Assembly (NCBI GenBank): GCA_030407085.1
Contig: CM059586.1
Coordinates: 83,697,501 to 83,761,500 of the forward strand
From: Trichopria drosophilae
Taxonomy: Eukaryota > Arthropoda > Insecta > Hymenoptera > Diapriidae
Direction: 5' to 3'
Length of the DNA stretch: 64,000 nucleotides
Part shown: positions 45,237 through 56,899 of the stretch, piece after piece
Numbering within the stretch: the stretch's first letter is position 1
Layout of the letters: each line of letters starts with the position of its first letter
Translations under genes and position numbers: made by a program
The notes under the pieces: model-generated
Databases searched by the model: none
Told to the model about the DNA's origin: nothing
Seen by the model: the letters and a program-made list of their open reading frames with translations, nothing else

Positions 45237-46694
45237 TACTTGTTGAAATTCATATACATTTGATAAAAATGTAAAACAGAAACACGTAAAACACGTTTTT
45301 ATACAATGAATTGCTAAAATAATTTATTGTCATGTCTTGAACGTGTTGTTTTTAAAGATGGTTCATGAATGTATTAAAAAAACAGAAAATGAAAAAATAC
45401 AATGCTGGTAAATATAAATTATACAATTGCATTTAATGACTGATTGGAATCGGTTTTTCTTATTCATTTGTCAAAAAACGTGACTACATGCCAATGATAT
45501 ATTACATTTCAGCCAGGCTACATTCGTATTGAAATTAAGGTTATTTTGATATGTGGAAATATAAGAATCAGTGTGGTGGCCTTTCAGTTTTAATTTGGCA
45601 ACAGGTGTTTGTAATTCTACAATTTTTAAACATACATGATAATAAATACAAACACCAAAATGTTCTTCTTCATTTCCTTCCTCTGCAAAATAAAAATGTA
45701 TCTATTAATATAAAAAAAAAAGAAACACATTTCTTTATTTCAACGGATTTTAACCGTCTGCATTATATTAAACATGGTTTGGACATCTTTTAACTGGAAA
45801 ATAAGAATAACATTATTACAATAAGACGTAATTTAAAATGCTACCATTTTGTAACATTTTTATTATTTATTTATGTTCACTTGGCAGAAACGAACTTATT
45901 TACAAAGTAATTTTTCATTTCTAAAAGTAAATTTCTTACTTCTGAGAAAAATCCCCGTTTTCGTGTCAAGGAACGCAGTATACAAATGATGCGTGTCTTT
46001 AAATGCATTTTATAGATTATAATCGTTTGAGAAAACAATTTGATTACTATTATGTTTTCCTATTACCAGTTTTATTATTCAACGTGAGCTGTAACGCGCG
46101 TGTTGTATGGATTCGACATGACATCATTTTATACTGATACTATTTAATACACTTTTTTTCTTGTAAGTGTTTCAGCTGATATAGACTAATCATTTCACAC
46201 ATGCATAATTTTTTTATTATTATTAAGCAATATCTCGCATGAATCCTATTCTTATTCCTATATACCAGGTAAATGATTGCATATAATTCTACGAGTGGTC
46301 ATTGTTATTCATCTTTTCTACGGGCGTTTGAATGGATTACTATATCACTATATGACATAAGGCTGTACGTAAATCAATAAAAACTTATAAATGAGAAAAG
46401 TCCCTTGTAAAGTGATATAGTTCAAATAGTCAAACATAAATGCAAGATTTCATTTTACGAAAAATGGAACGTACAACCATAAGTCTCCAGATTTGGAAGG
46501 TATTCTCCAAAATCCACTTTATTTCGTTCCCTCTTCTGTTTAAAATTCAAACTCATTTCAGGTCTGTATACGATGTACCAAATTCAATGGTACGTTCTCT
46601 ACGTCTCGTGTTCATTGGGTAACCATCGAATCTGCACCTTTTTATTCCTATGATGTTGTCCACATCATTCTACGAAAAATTATTATTTTTGTTA
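45237..46694. other. Gene-free AT-rich interval
   Basis: No repeat family or exon recognised; the 80-codon frame at 45551-45793 is lysine/phenylalanine-rich low-complexity translation. Confidence 0.5.
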
Positions 46695-47463
46695 TAGTGC
46701 GCGCAAAATGCGCTTTTGCACTTCGTTTTCGGGGCGCAAATAGTATATTACTCCCGAGGGAAGTATACGATTTTTGTTCATGACAGGGAGGAAAAGAAGT
46801 AACTTTCGTCCTGCTTTCGTCCCAGTGTGATGAAATAGTATATTACTCAACGAGGGAGGTAAAATAAAGAATGTCTCAAACTGCGTGTAATTTTTACCCG
46901 AGGCGAAGCCGAGGGTGAGAAACAGGCAGTCTGAGGCATTTTTTTTACTTCCCGAGGGAAGTATACGATTTTATGGCCGGGAGGATAAGCGGCATCTTTC
47001 CTTCCGCTTGCGGGAGGAAAGTTGCTGCTTTCCTCCCGGTGTGAAGAAAATGCCATTTTGCGCGCACCAGGGTGCAAAATAAAAAATTTATAAATTCACC
47101 TTTTTAACGCATTCATGAAAGTTTAGAATCATTTCAATCAAATTTTATTTCTCCCGTAGAATATTTTCATGTATCCCCACTCTTCAAAGTAGTGTGATTT
47201 TTGAAATCAATTGGTAAACACGTGAAGTGCGTAAATAGTGACCAACATTTTCACAAAAATGTACACAATTTTAAATGTATCATTTTTCATAAGATTTAAA
47301 TGTTAATTTTTCTTATGATTTCCAACAATCTTTTTAATCGGGGGGGCTTCGCCCCCCCCCCCGAACACCCCCTTTCCCCACCTGATCACCCAACCCACGC
47401 CCAAACATCACTCTATACAAAATATATTAATATTTAAACGGTTGGAGCATTTTGCGCGCACTA
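46695..47463. mobile_element. TAGTGCGCGCAAAATGC-ended GC-rich repeat
   Basis: The ends TAGTGCGCGCAAAATGC are mirrored. Internal pieces include CCCGAGGGAAGTATACGA (twice), CCCGAGGCGAAGCCGAGGG, and at 47340-47358 a G-tract hairpin with a TTCG tetraloop. The frames here (46847-47077 minus) reflect repeat composition. Related sequence (GCGCGAAATGTCATTTTGCG) continues to about 47600. Confidence 0.65.
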
Positions 47464-49345
47464 TGACAAAAAATGTCGTTCGTGTCACGGGCGCAACATT
47501 TCTCGCCCACGGGTTCTGTGGAGACTCTCGGGCCTCCGATCATCCGCGGGCGCGAAATGTCATTTTGCGCCCTTGGTACAAAAAATACTATTTTGTACTT
47601 ATTTTTATTTTTGAAATGTTGACTTTTTCTATTTAGTCTTCTTTTGCACTAAATACAAAATGGAATTAAAAACATATGCCTTTTCGTCGGTTGGCGTAAA
47701 AAAGTGGACATTGGCCCAAGATATGAGCATCATACCTATACAGATACCTGCATCTAATGAAAAGATGCATTTTTACAGAAAGAGAGTAAAGGGAATAGCG
47801 AACGATGGCACAGATGACTGCTAACCTGTCAATATTTTAAAAATATTGTTTCAAAACGTAATTTATCAAGATAGAATTGACCAAAATAGATGGGACTAGG
47901 ACGAGAATGAAAATAATGGATTGTAGAATAGAGGACAAATATTAATGAATATGTATCATAATTTTTTGACCTTGAAAATCCATAAAGAACAACATTTTTT
48001 TACAGTTCGAAAAAAGCTATTTCAGGATCTAATGCACCCAAATGAAAGTAATTCGTGTTCTAGGGTTTTTTTTATCGCTGATTACGAAGCTGATGTCATA
48101 TTTGCAAAATTAAAAATAGCGGACCCAATATGGCTGACCGAAAATATCAAATCTCATGTGCTGACGACAAATGTCTGTACTAGGTTTGTTTTTGGGTCGC
48201 TGATTACAAATTTGACGTCATATTTTCAAATTTAAAAATAGCGGATCTAATATGGCTTTCTTTCGTAATTGAAATTTAATCAGAGAAGGACATTTTTTTA
48301 ACGGCAATTGAATCAGTTATTGTACTCAATGTTTGTGAAATCAGGTCTTAATTTCGTATTATTTCCAGATATAATTACTATCTTACTTAAAAGTCTTTTA
48401 TTTATATAGAAGTAGCTATAGGAACAGTAAAGTTATTAACATTTGCAACATGTATTTTAAATATAAAACATTAATTCAAATATTAATTTGTTCAATCTTT
48501 TTTCCAGATACCTTAAAGATATTTTAGATTATATAGATTATACAAATGTAATAATATCCAAAATACTTCGGTTGACTTACTGGGCTCTAAACTAAAAGTT
48601 CTATGCAGTTATCGATCCTTATGATTAGTCACAAAACGTGTATTGAATAGTTAAACAGTCGAAGGTCAGCAGATTTGTGGATAAAGTTCGTACATTTCGC
48701 CGTATAAGTGTCCTAACTCCTATTACTGCCCTAACCGCAGATTGGGAGAGGCTTATTTGTAAACAAACCTAGTAAGTATATTTATTGGCATTCCTAATAA
48801 TTATGAAGCATTCGTAAGTTTGTGGATTCAGAATGGTTGACAATTTCTCACAAAATACTTCTAAAGGAAGCATAAAGCATTCATCCACTGTACCGTCTCA
48901 GCAAGATTTCAAAAGGATTCAAAACATTCACGTCAATGCTTCATTCGATGTACTGAAGAATTCGCGTTATAATTTATATGCAGAAACATAGACAGGAATT
49001 CCACAAGGATCAATACATTCAATAGGATTTAAAATGATTGGTAATAGGGAATTATTCAAAAAGTTCAACAAATAGAATTCGAAGCTCAAAACTGTATCCG
49101 TTCCAATAATACTGAATCGTGTTTCGTTTGCTGGTGTGTCCAATTATTTTCTATATGTCCGTAAAGTATTCTAATATGTAGATAAATAAATTGATTTGGA
49201 TGAAGCGACATTCAGTTGCTTCTTTGTATAAGCAAAATTCTCTTTTATAAAAACTGACGTCCAATGTTATGTCCTAAGTGACATCTAATGATGTTATGAA
49301 TGTTACTCCAATTTGAGACGTCTTTCATTACGCCCAAGTGACAAT
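47464..49345. other. Intergenic; fragments of the AAAATAGCGGAYCC repeat
   Basis: Two degenerate units at about 48060-48260 (GCTGATTACGAAGCTGATGT, AATAGCGGACCCAATATGGC). A repeat end ending TTTCGTTTGCTGG lies at about 49122. No gene is seen. Confidence 0.5.
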
Positions 49346-50085
49346 ATAATATGGCAATATAATTTTCGATGAATTCTCAAATATGGCAAAAGTACGGCAA
49401 TCTCAAGTATGGCAAAGTATGTGTGCCATCCAGGAGCATCAATCGAAAAATAATATCGCCATATTTCTGCCATATTTGTGCCGTATCTTTGCCGTGATTC
49501 AACCCAAGTTTGGTCCCCCTATTTCTGCCAGACGTTTGCCGTAGGTTCACCGGATTTAAGAATTCATCGAAAATTATATTGCCGTATTGGTGCCGTGCTT
49601 GTGCCGTAATGCGAGCAGACTTCCCTTGCCCTACTTGTACCAGACGTTTGCCGTATGTGTGCCATTCAGGATCATCAATCAAAAAATAATATCGCCGTAT
49701 TTCTGCCATATTTGTGCCGCAGCTTTGCCGTGATTCAACCCAAGTTTGTCCCCCCTATTTCTGCCAGATGTTTTTCGTACTTTTGCCATATTTGAGAATT
49801 CATCGAAGATTATATTGCCATATTGGTGCCGTGCTTACGCCGTCCTAGAATTGGACTTGTTTTGCCGTACGTGTGCCAGGTGCTTGTCGTACTTTCGCCG
49901 TAGTTTCGATTTTCTTAAAAAATGATCGCCGTATATATGCCGTGCGTCTGCCGTACCTGTACCACGCGTATACGGTCCTCGTCTATATGAATTTGCCAGG
50001 CAATTAGAGACGGTTAAACTCCCAACCCGACCTTCTGCCGTACAGAGCTCCCAGACCTTTGCCGTACTTTTGCCATAATAAATAT
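49346..50085. repeat. TGCCGTA/TGCCATA array with inverted borders
   Basis: About 21 TGCC(G/A)T hexamers occur on the plus strand in 700 bp, mostly TTTGCCGTA or TGTGCCGT, within two degenerate units of about 240-310 bp. The left border (ATATGGCAAAAGTACGGC) is the inverse of 49774-49795. The minus-strand frames 49377-49709 and 49835-50170 (repeated Y-G residues) derive from the motif. Confidence 0.75.
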
Positions 50086-51463
50086 TTTTATGGAACATGT
50101 TGTACATAATAAGAGATATATAGAAGCAACCAATCAGCGTTGATCTAAATTGGTATTTTCCCTTCCCCAACGTGCGCCTTGCTATTACCTATCCTATTAT
50201 AGCATACATGAATCAAAAGCCTCACGCAACCTTGATACAAAACCTAGAAATGTTTCTCTGTGTACTAATTAAATATTTAACATGCATGACAAAATAAAGG
50301 AAAAATATATTAAACTCTGAGGTGAACTTTGAGGTCGACTTGTAAGAAGTCACTTAAATATGTCAAAGAAAGACAACGATTTAACGAAAGTCGAGCAACG
50401 CTTACTAGAAACCGAAAATGGAAAGTGGGCAGTGTTGAAAGTATAATGGATAGGTCGGGAGAGGGTCTGGACGAGCCCCTCAAAATAATTAAACGTTCTA
50501 AATTAGTTTATTTTAAAAAATCGAGACGTAATTTTTACCTCTTCTTTATTATTTAAGTTAAAGCTTTCTTTATTAATAGTTTTGGATCTTGGGTAATAAT
50601 ACATAATAATACATACCGTAAATGTGTTAATATAATGCAAATGAGTTATGAAATTGATTCATTGTTTTGCTGGGTAGGCAGTTATTGAGGGTTGTCATAT
50701 AGTACACCCTCAGGTAAAAGCATATTTTAAATCGTTGAATTGGGAAGCGAGTTGCAGCTACTGATAATGAGTTGAAACATGATAATTCATCAAATTACTC
50801 CAAAACTATGCAAAATTCGCAATAAGTCACTTAAAAACGTCTGAGTGGACACATTCTCAAAACATTTCCACATTAATCCATTAGTATTTTGCTTTTTTAA
50901 AACAGTATAGGGATTTGTGCAGTTGAATGCGAATTCTTGAAGAACGTTAAAAATTATCAGGAAATAATGATTTTGTTTCGGGATTGTCTTCTTTTTAATT
51001 CAATCGAGAATCTGCCGAATCAGTGGATTAATGTTATTTCCTGATAAAAAAACTCTTTATAATAATTGACCAGGGTAAAAACAAATGCAAAAAATATGTT
51101 TTTAAGGAAAATATAGAGTATTGCGTCACATATAATTACATATAGTCAAAAATGAGAAGTCAGTTATTATAACATGTTTGAAATGGCAAGGAAATCTCCA
51201 AATTTAAAAAAGTTATTTATCTGCATTCTCTCATTTTTAATTAAATGGTACAAAATATGTTTGAAAAAATTAATAATGTTGTAGTCCAAAATTGGTACAA
51301 AATGTCAATGCTTTAATGTTTTGGAAGTGCCGTCATGGCAGATCTTTCCTGCAAAAATCCTAAGAAAATAATGTATTACGCAAATGTGAATGTCACATTT
51401 GCAATGAATGTAATTACGGCAGATTTCAGTCGTTAATGAGGCACGACAAGTGGCTGTCACTCC
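50086..51463. other. Upstream flank of the chemosensory gene
   Basis: A short ATG frame at 50360-50446 (28 codons, starting MSKKDNDLTKVEQRLLETEN, with a GTATAA donor-like sequence at its end) has coding-like composition but no family. The rest is AT-rich. Confidence 0.35.
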
Positions 51464-51470
51464 TATAAAA
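51464..51470 (+). promoter_or_regulatory. TATA box of the chemosensory protein gene
   Basis: TATAAAA lies 56 bp upstream of the ATG at 51526, leaving room for a start about 25-30 bp downstream and a very short 5' UTR, as is usual for abundant secreted carrier proteins. Confidence 0.65.
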
Positions 51471-51525
51471 GCAAGCGTTAAGATGTACCGAGGGAATACT
51501 TGCGTAGAAGCCGCTCTCCGTAAAA

Positions 51526-54500
51526 ATGAGAAATTTTGTTTTGTTTGTAGTGTTAATTACAGTCGCGGTATGTTCCTCGGCTACAAACGATGAAAAATAT
51601 TCTGACAAATATGACTACCTCAATGCGGAAGAAATTTTGAAAAACGACCGGTTACGTGATCAATATTACAACTGTTTCATGAAAAGCGGACCCTGCAGAA
51701 CCCCGGATGCCGTCTTTTTCAAGGGTAATTTTCATTCAATTCTAATCGTTTTTCATGAAATTCTACAATTTAATAATATTGAAAAAATGATTGATATGTG
51801 GTCCATTTGGAGAAAAGAGGTTCGCGTTAATTGATCATACGTTTTAATCGCGGAAGAAAAATAAAAACTTCAACATTCGTGTCTGCTTCGTAATATTCGG
51901 GCAAACTGAATAAAACTTAATTAAATTTTTAATACTCTGACATAGCCAGTATCCTTCTTTGATTTGTAATAACAATCCTTAATTTTTCATAATGAGTGTC
52001 AGCAACCAATTACTTTCAATATTTTTGTTGGTTTAACGTCTTATATATCATCTTTTTAATATATATTTATAATGTGAAGGTTATTCCAAGCGATTAAGAA
52101 AATATAGTTGTCTTCGACATTTACATTCTCATAGATCTGTTCCTTTCTGTATTATAATAAAAAATGTGGACAATTAAAAAACAACTTTAATAAAAAAAAT
52201 GTGTTTGCTCTTGATATTGATCGTAAAGAAACGTACATATTAAGCGAAAACCATTAAAAATGGTTAAATATAAAGTATTAGTTACCAGGTTTTACTTATC
52301 TCGGAAGTTGCGTTACATACTAATTGATTAACATCCTACTTTGCAATGTAAATCTGTTAGTTAAATACCAAGTCTTATGTTCAATTTTTTAAGAGCGTTG
52401 TTTCAATTAGCGATAAAATTGAAATATAAGTCATTATATATGCTTGTTATTTTGTATGCATTTTGTTAAAAATATTTCCTAGTAGTGGCATTACAATTGT
52501 CAATGAAAACTAATATACGATGTTGCCATAATTATAAACAATTTCTTTGAAACGTTAAATTATTCATTAATGTAAATTATTCCGTGATAAATTAAGGATT
52601 GGATTTAGCCACAATATGTTGTGATGAAGATTTTTCTCACGACGTTATATCATAAATATAAACACGAGTAAAAAGTATCAAGCATTAGCAAGTATGCGGG
52701 ACAGATATCAATAAAGTACTTCGTATTACACAATTTTCTGATCAGCAAAAATTTGTTACAACATACAATATGAAAACGTGGCGTTGAGTGTGTTTTTAGT
52801 GCAAAAAATCAGAAAAACGCGAAGTAAACATTTCAGGAGGTAGTCGCGCGACAGTACCTCTCAAAAGTTTGTCGCGCATGGTAGCACCGTACATAATGTA
52901 ACACAATAGCTCAGGTATAACAAAAACATGTGAAATTTGAAAAGAATAGGTTTCAGAAAACAACATGCTTTACAGAATGCCTTAATTTTATTTTAATTAA
53001 ACATTATTAGCTGATATAAACGCTGAGCATTTATTTTTGTCGATATTTCATCTTTAAGCGCTTGGGGAGTTGAGCGAAGTTTTCGTACTAAAAAACTAAA
53101 AATACAGTTTTATAGCTGAAGAAATTTTAGGCGAACTAACATCGATATAACTATTCTACCACGAAAGTTTTTTAGTGCTTTAACGGGCGGCCACGCGCGC
53201 TTTTGGGGCATCAAAGCGAGATCTCTCGTGCAAATCGCGGTATGAAAATTTTAACCATCAATTGATATCAACGTCATTAACGTTTCGTACAAAAAAGGAA
53301 AGACTTTGAAAGAAAATGATTTTACGAGACTACCTCCTTAATGCGAATCAGCACGTGCGTATTCTTATCAAGTTACACAGTTGTGTTTACTTGCAATCAC
53401 TGCCTTTTTTCATTATCATCCATTCATTAATTTTTTATGCGTACATTTATGTATTCATAAACACAATCAATGAAGGATAAGTTTATATTACACCTTTTTT
53501 ATTCTACGTATTTTAAAGAAATGAGGTATTATAGATTAATGAAAGTGTCAAATATTTTCAAAAAAATGTTAATACTGAAAACCAAGAAATACCTGTACAT
53601 ATCAGAAATTATTCAGTTGAAGAACAGTCGTAATTGAACTATGTGACTCTCATGTCAAAGAGAAAGAGTAGTACTATTCAACCCAATTAAAAGAAAAATC
53701 CTTAAACAGTTTGTGTCCTCTGTACATAACCGCAAATATCATAAAATTTTGATAACATTGGGCAATTCTGACCCCAGATTCGGATGCAACTTCTGGATTC
53801 AAAACTACTTCGGAATTGATCCTTCTTTTTCGAACAACAAAACAATGTTGGCCTGTGGATTCAATTGATTGAATCAATAATCGCGAAAGATTCTATATTC
53901 AATCACTTTTCGGTTTTAGAAGACACAATTTATTCCGCAAAATACCAATTTCTAATAGAAATTGTTTATGTTGAGCCGTATGAAGGCGTTTGTACAATGC
54001 AATACCTGAAATTAAAAAAAATATTCTGTCATGTCAATGGGCATTTTTATTTAAATAAATTATCTTCCATCTTCAAAAATATTCTTTCGAACTAAATTTT
54101 AAATATTTTCGAGCAATATAATCCATTATTAGACCAGCAGAAGTAAAAAATCGTTTTCCCTACGTTCCCCTGTCAAAAACTCACCCGGTATATATAATGG
54201 TATAAAAAGTTACACTATTTGTTTAAATAATTTCAATTAAAACGATAATTTACACCTCCTTATATTGCGTCGATGGGGACTTGATATATTTTGTTAGTTT
54301 TATACCATCCTAAAAGTAAAATGGGAAGTGTTGACAAGTTTTGGGTTTCATTAATTTTAGATTACCATATGTCAAGTACATCCAATAAAAACAAAATCAA
54401 AATTAACAACAGAACACAAACGAAACACAAAATACACAAAAATACAATGCCACAGAAAGCTTTAATATAAACTTGAATTTTTGTAATTGTTGCAGATATT

Positions 54501-54641
54501 TTTGTAGAAGCGATCGTAACCCAATGTAGAAGATGCACTGAAAAACAGAAGGAGAGTTTAGATATTATTGCTGAATGGTACACCAATAACCAACCAGATA
54601 AATGGGAAGCTCTCATTCGATCACACGTTATAAAGGAATAA
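51526..54641 (+). CDS. Chemosensory protein (OS-D family)
   Basis: Small secreted carrier of hydrophobic ligands found in antennae and other insect tissues. Two exons: 51526-51724 and 54496-54641, joined by a GT-AG phase-1 intron one base after a lysine codon, the position conserved in insect chemosensory protein genes. The product is 114 aa. Residues 1-19 are a signal peptide (hydrophobic VLFVVLITVAV, cleavage after SSA). The mature part opens with YSDKYDYLN and has four cysteines, C50-x6-C57-x19-C77-x2-C80, followed by TEKQ, the family signature. A C-terminal helix includes WYTNNQPDKWEAL. The 2.8-kb intron is unusually long for this family and contains a MITE (52835-53338). Ligand and expression site cannot be read from sequence. 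Confidence 0.93.
52835..53338. mobile_element. AGGAGGTAGTC-ended MITE in the chemosensory intron
   Basis: Short inverted ends AGGAGGTAGTCGCG and, reversed, AGGAGGTAGTCTCG enclose 0.5 kb with several GC-rich islands (GCGGCCACGCGCGC). The remaining intron sequence is AT-rich without recognised features. Confidence 0.5.
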
Positions 54642-54703
54642 CTGTTCAAGCAACATCAAATTCGAAATGTTTAAAAATTATGAGCTTGCCATCACTGAAT
54701 AAT

Positions 54704-54728
54704 AATAAATATTTATTTTTGAAATAAA
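54704..54728 (+). terminator. Polyadenylation signals of the chemosensory gene
   Basis: Two AATAAA hexamers at 54704-54709 and 54723-54728, 62 and 81 bases past the stop codon. Confidence 0.7.
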
Positions 54729-55139
54729 CATATTTTTATTATTGCATTACAATTGTTAAATTACAATTATATTCGTTTTTACTTATTTCGATCTCGCCAA
54801 CTTGTTATTGTTTGGAAGTTTTAGTGTAAATTTTTTAAAAATCTAGTAACATATTAAATGTTACAACATATAACATACTAATAGTAACTTTCTCAACTGT
54901 GCGCAGTGTACAGTGCGTACACTTCACGGCATTAATTTAGTAAGTAACACTGTTATGTTATCGCTGTTTTCACCTATGCATCTGAGGTAAACAAGGATGT
55001 CCTTACACAAGAGTCAAGAGTCCACTGTAAAGCCAGCTCGCTAGCTGGGGATATCATATGTGACTAGTTAGAAATTAAATTTTGAACACTCCGGGAGTAG
55101 AACTCGAGTTTGCGCCCTGCAGTTAAAATTAATATTGAC
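54729..55139. other. Gene-free interval
   Basis: AT-rich with no exon; CACTCCGGGAGTAGAACTCG near 55088 resembles sequence at about 38813. Confidence 0.45.
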
Positions 55140-55370
55140 AAAAATTAGGAGCAAAAAAGGAAAAAATGCGTGTTTCTGAAATTGTTTTCGCGAATTAACT
55201 CGCTCCGGCGTCATTTTCTGGAAAAACAGTTATTTTCAAAGTTGTAGAACACAAAATTCTGAATAATTTTTAAACAAATTTATTGAAATCGGACAATATT
55301 TAACTGAGAAAAGCCAGGCAAAAGATGTCTTGTCCAGTAAAAGTGTCGGGGAAAGGCTCTATAACTTTAA

Positions 55371-55525
55371 CCCTTAGTTACGACCCCGGGGTCGTTTTCG
55401 ACCCCGCCGGCCAATGGAGATGGTACTTTATAAACTTCACAGCTGTAAGCATTTTCAAACGGCACAACTCAATTGACCCAGGTAGTGGGAGGAAAATTTA
55501 TTACAATAGCAGTCGAAACTAAGGG
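55371..55525. mobile_element. 155-bp TTAA-flanked MITE (CCCTTAGTTACGACC)
   Basis: Ends CCCTTAGTTACGAC and, reversed, CCCTTAGTTTCGAC. TTAA on the left, CTAA on the right. The opposite arm of the host foldback gives the empty site ACTTTAAAATAAAATTACC. It contains the palindrome GACCCCGGGGTC. Confidence 0.85.
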
Positions 55526-55828
55526 CTAAACTAAAATTACCCGTACCATTTCCTTTCCCTTTTCTCTAAGAAATTATTAACTGATTAACATTTTTCGAGA
55601 TAGAGCGCTCCACCGTCAAGCTGTCATTGTTTTTACGAATTATCTCGCTCTACTACTTTTTACTATTTGAAAATAGTGTTTTTCGATACAAATGCATAAG
55701 AGAAATGCGCGAAAAAAGTGCCGCTCTCTTAATCCAAAACAATGAGCTTGTAGCCAAATCAGTTTAGAAAATAGAACGCTTGATTTGTTTCTCGCAAATG
55801 AAGTGAAACTTGGGTTAGTATATAGGAA

Positions 55829-55967
55829 CCCAACGGGCACGAAGAACCCAAAGGTTTCTAAAACGTTTTTAGAATGTTCCAGAAACGTTTCTAAAACGTT
55901 TTATGTCTGCAACTTTTACGGAACGTTTTATAAACGTTTCATCCATGGGTTCTTCGTGCCCGTTGGG
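55829..55967. mobile_element. 139-bp MITE with 20-bp ends CCCAACGGGCACGAAGAACC
   Basis: The termini are inverted over about 21 bases. The interior is several steps of AAACGTTT(C/T)TAAAACG. The target duplication is not certain. Confidence 0.8.
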
Positions 55968-56250
55968 AAGGAATTTTATATAATTTTTAATCAGTTAATA
56001 ATTTCTTACAGAAAAAGGAAAGGAAATGGAACGGGTAATTTTATTTTAAAGTTATAGAGCCTATTCCCGACATTTTTACTGGACAAGACATCTTTTGCCT
56101 GGCTTTTCTCAGTCAAATATTGTCCGATTTCAATAATTTTTTTTTTAAATTGAAAATGACTGTTTACTAGAAAATGACGCCGGAGCGAGATAATTAGCAA
56201 AAACAATTTCAGAAACACGCATTTATTACTTTTTAGCGCCTAATTTTTTT

Positions 56251-56899
56251 AAATATTAATTTTACGAAAAAAAGTTCCAAACAAAAATGGTAGAGAATTT
56301 AATTAGGAACAAAATTTATATAACATATTTTTAGCGTACGACTTATCTAAAGCGTAACGCTTATCTTAAACTTAGATTCAGTTATCGACCTTCTACGTGA
56401 AAATGAAAAAAAAATGGACAGGGTGATTTTTTGGAAGGTTAGTGCCTTTTTTCCGACGATTTGACTGGACTAATTTTCGACGAGAGAGAATTAAAAAAAT
56501 GCTTATCACGCCGCGAACCACCTCTGACACTTCTAGCCTAACCCGTAACCAACGGGATTAAAAGTTGGTTTTTTACTAGATGCTACTTCGCCCCTCCGTT
56601 CAGCTCCGTTTTGTCCTGTGCAGCGAATAAATTCTAAATATTACATTTTTGAGCGTAGCGAATTAGCAGCATTTTTTTGGAAACGCTCTTATGAAAAAAT
56701 ACTATTTCTAATTAAAGTTATGACATCCGGAAGAATTTCCCCTAGTAGGCTGGTTTTACAGCAGCTTATAAATACACGACGAATGGATGGTTACTATATT
56801 GGTATATAATGTATGTTAATATTTACAAACGTGCACAGGACAAACGCAGCGTAAAAATAAATTTTGAATGTTGGAGAAACGAAAATACTGTTTGATACA
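56251..56899. other. Gene-free interval
   Basis: No repeat or exon recognised; somewhat GC-richer at 56500-56620 (CCTAACCCGTAACCAACGGG). Confidence 0.4.

Larger units (their letters stand above)
55140..56250. mobile_element. Foldback element with two nested MITEs
   Basis: 55140-55370 and 55526-55600 pair in inverted orientation with about 55980-56250, sharing GACGCCGGAGCGAG, GAGAAAAGCCAGGCAAAAGA and TCTTGTCCAGTAAAA. The centre carries the 55829-55967 MITE. The right arm shows the intact TTAA site of the MITE in the left arm. Open frames here are arm translations. Confidence 0.8.

Noticed and set aside
46847..47077. A bacterial insert, because of CCCGAGGCGAAGCCGAGGG-type repeats
   Set aside because: Flanked by mirrored TAGTGCGCGC ends in AT-rich insect DNA; no bacterial gene present, so treated as a GC-rich mobile element.
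49377..50170. Two proteins of about 110 aa on the minus strand
   Set aside because: Produced by the TGCCGTA array; repeated Y-G residues reflect TACGGCA.
54362..54649. 95-aa minus-strand hydrophobic protein
   Set aside because: Antisense shadow over exon 2 of the chemosensory gene.
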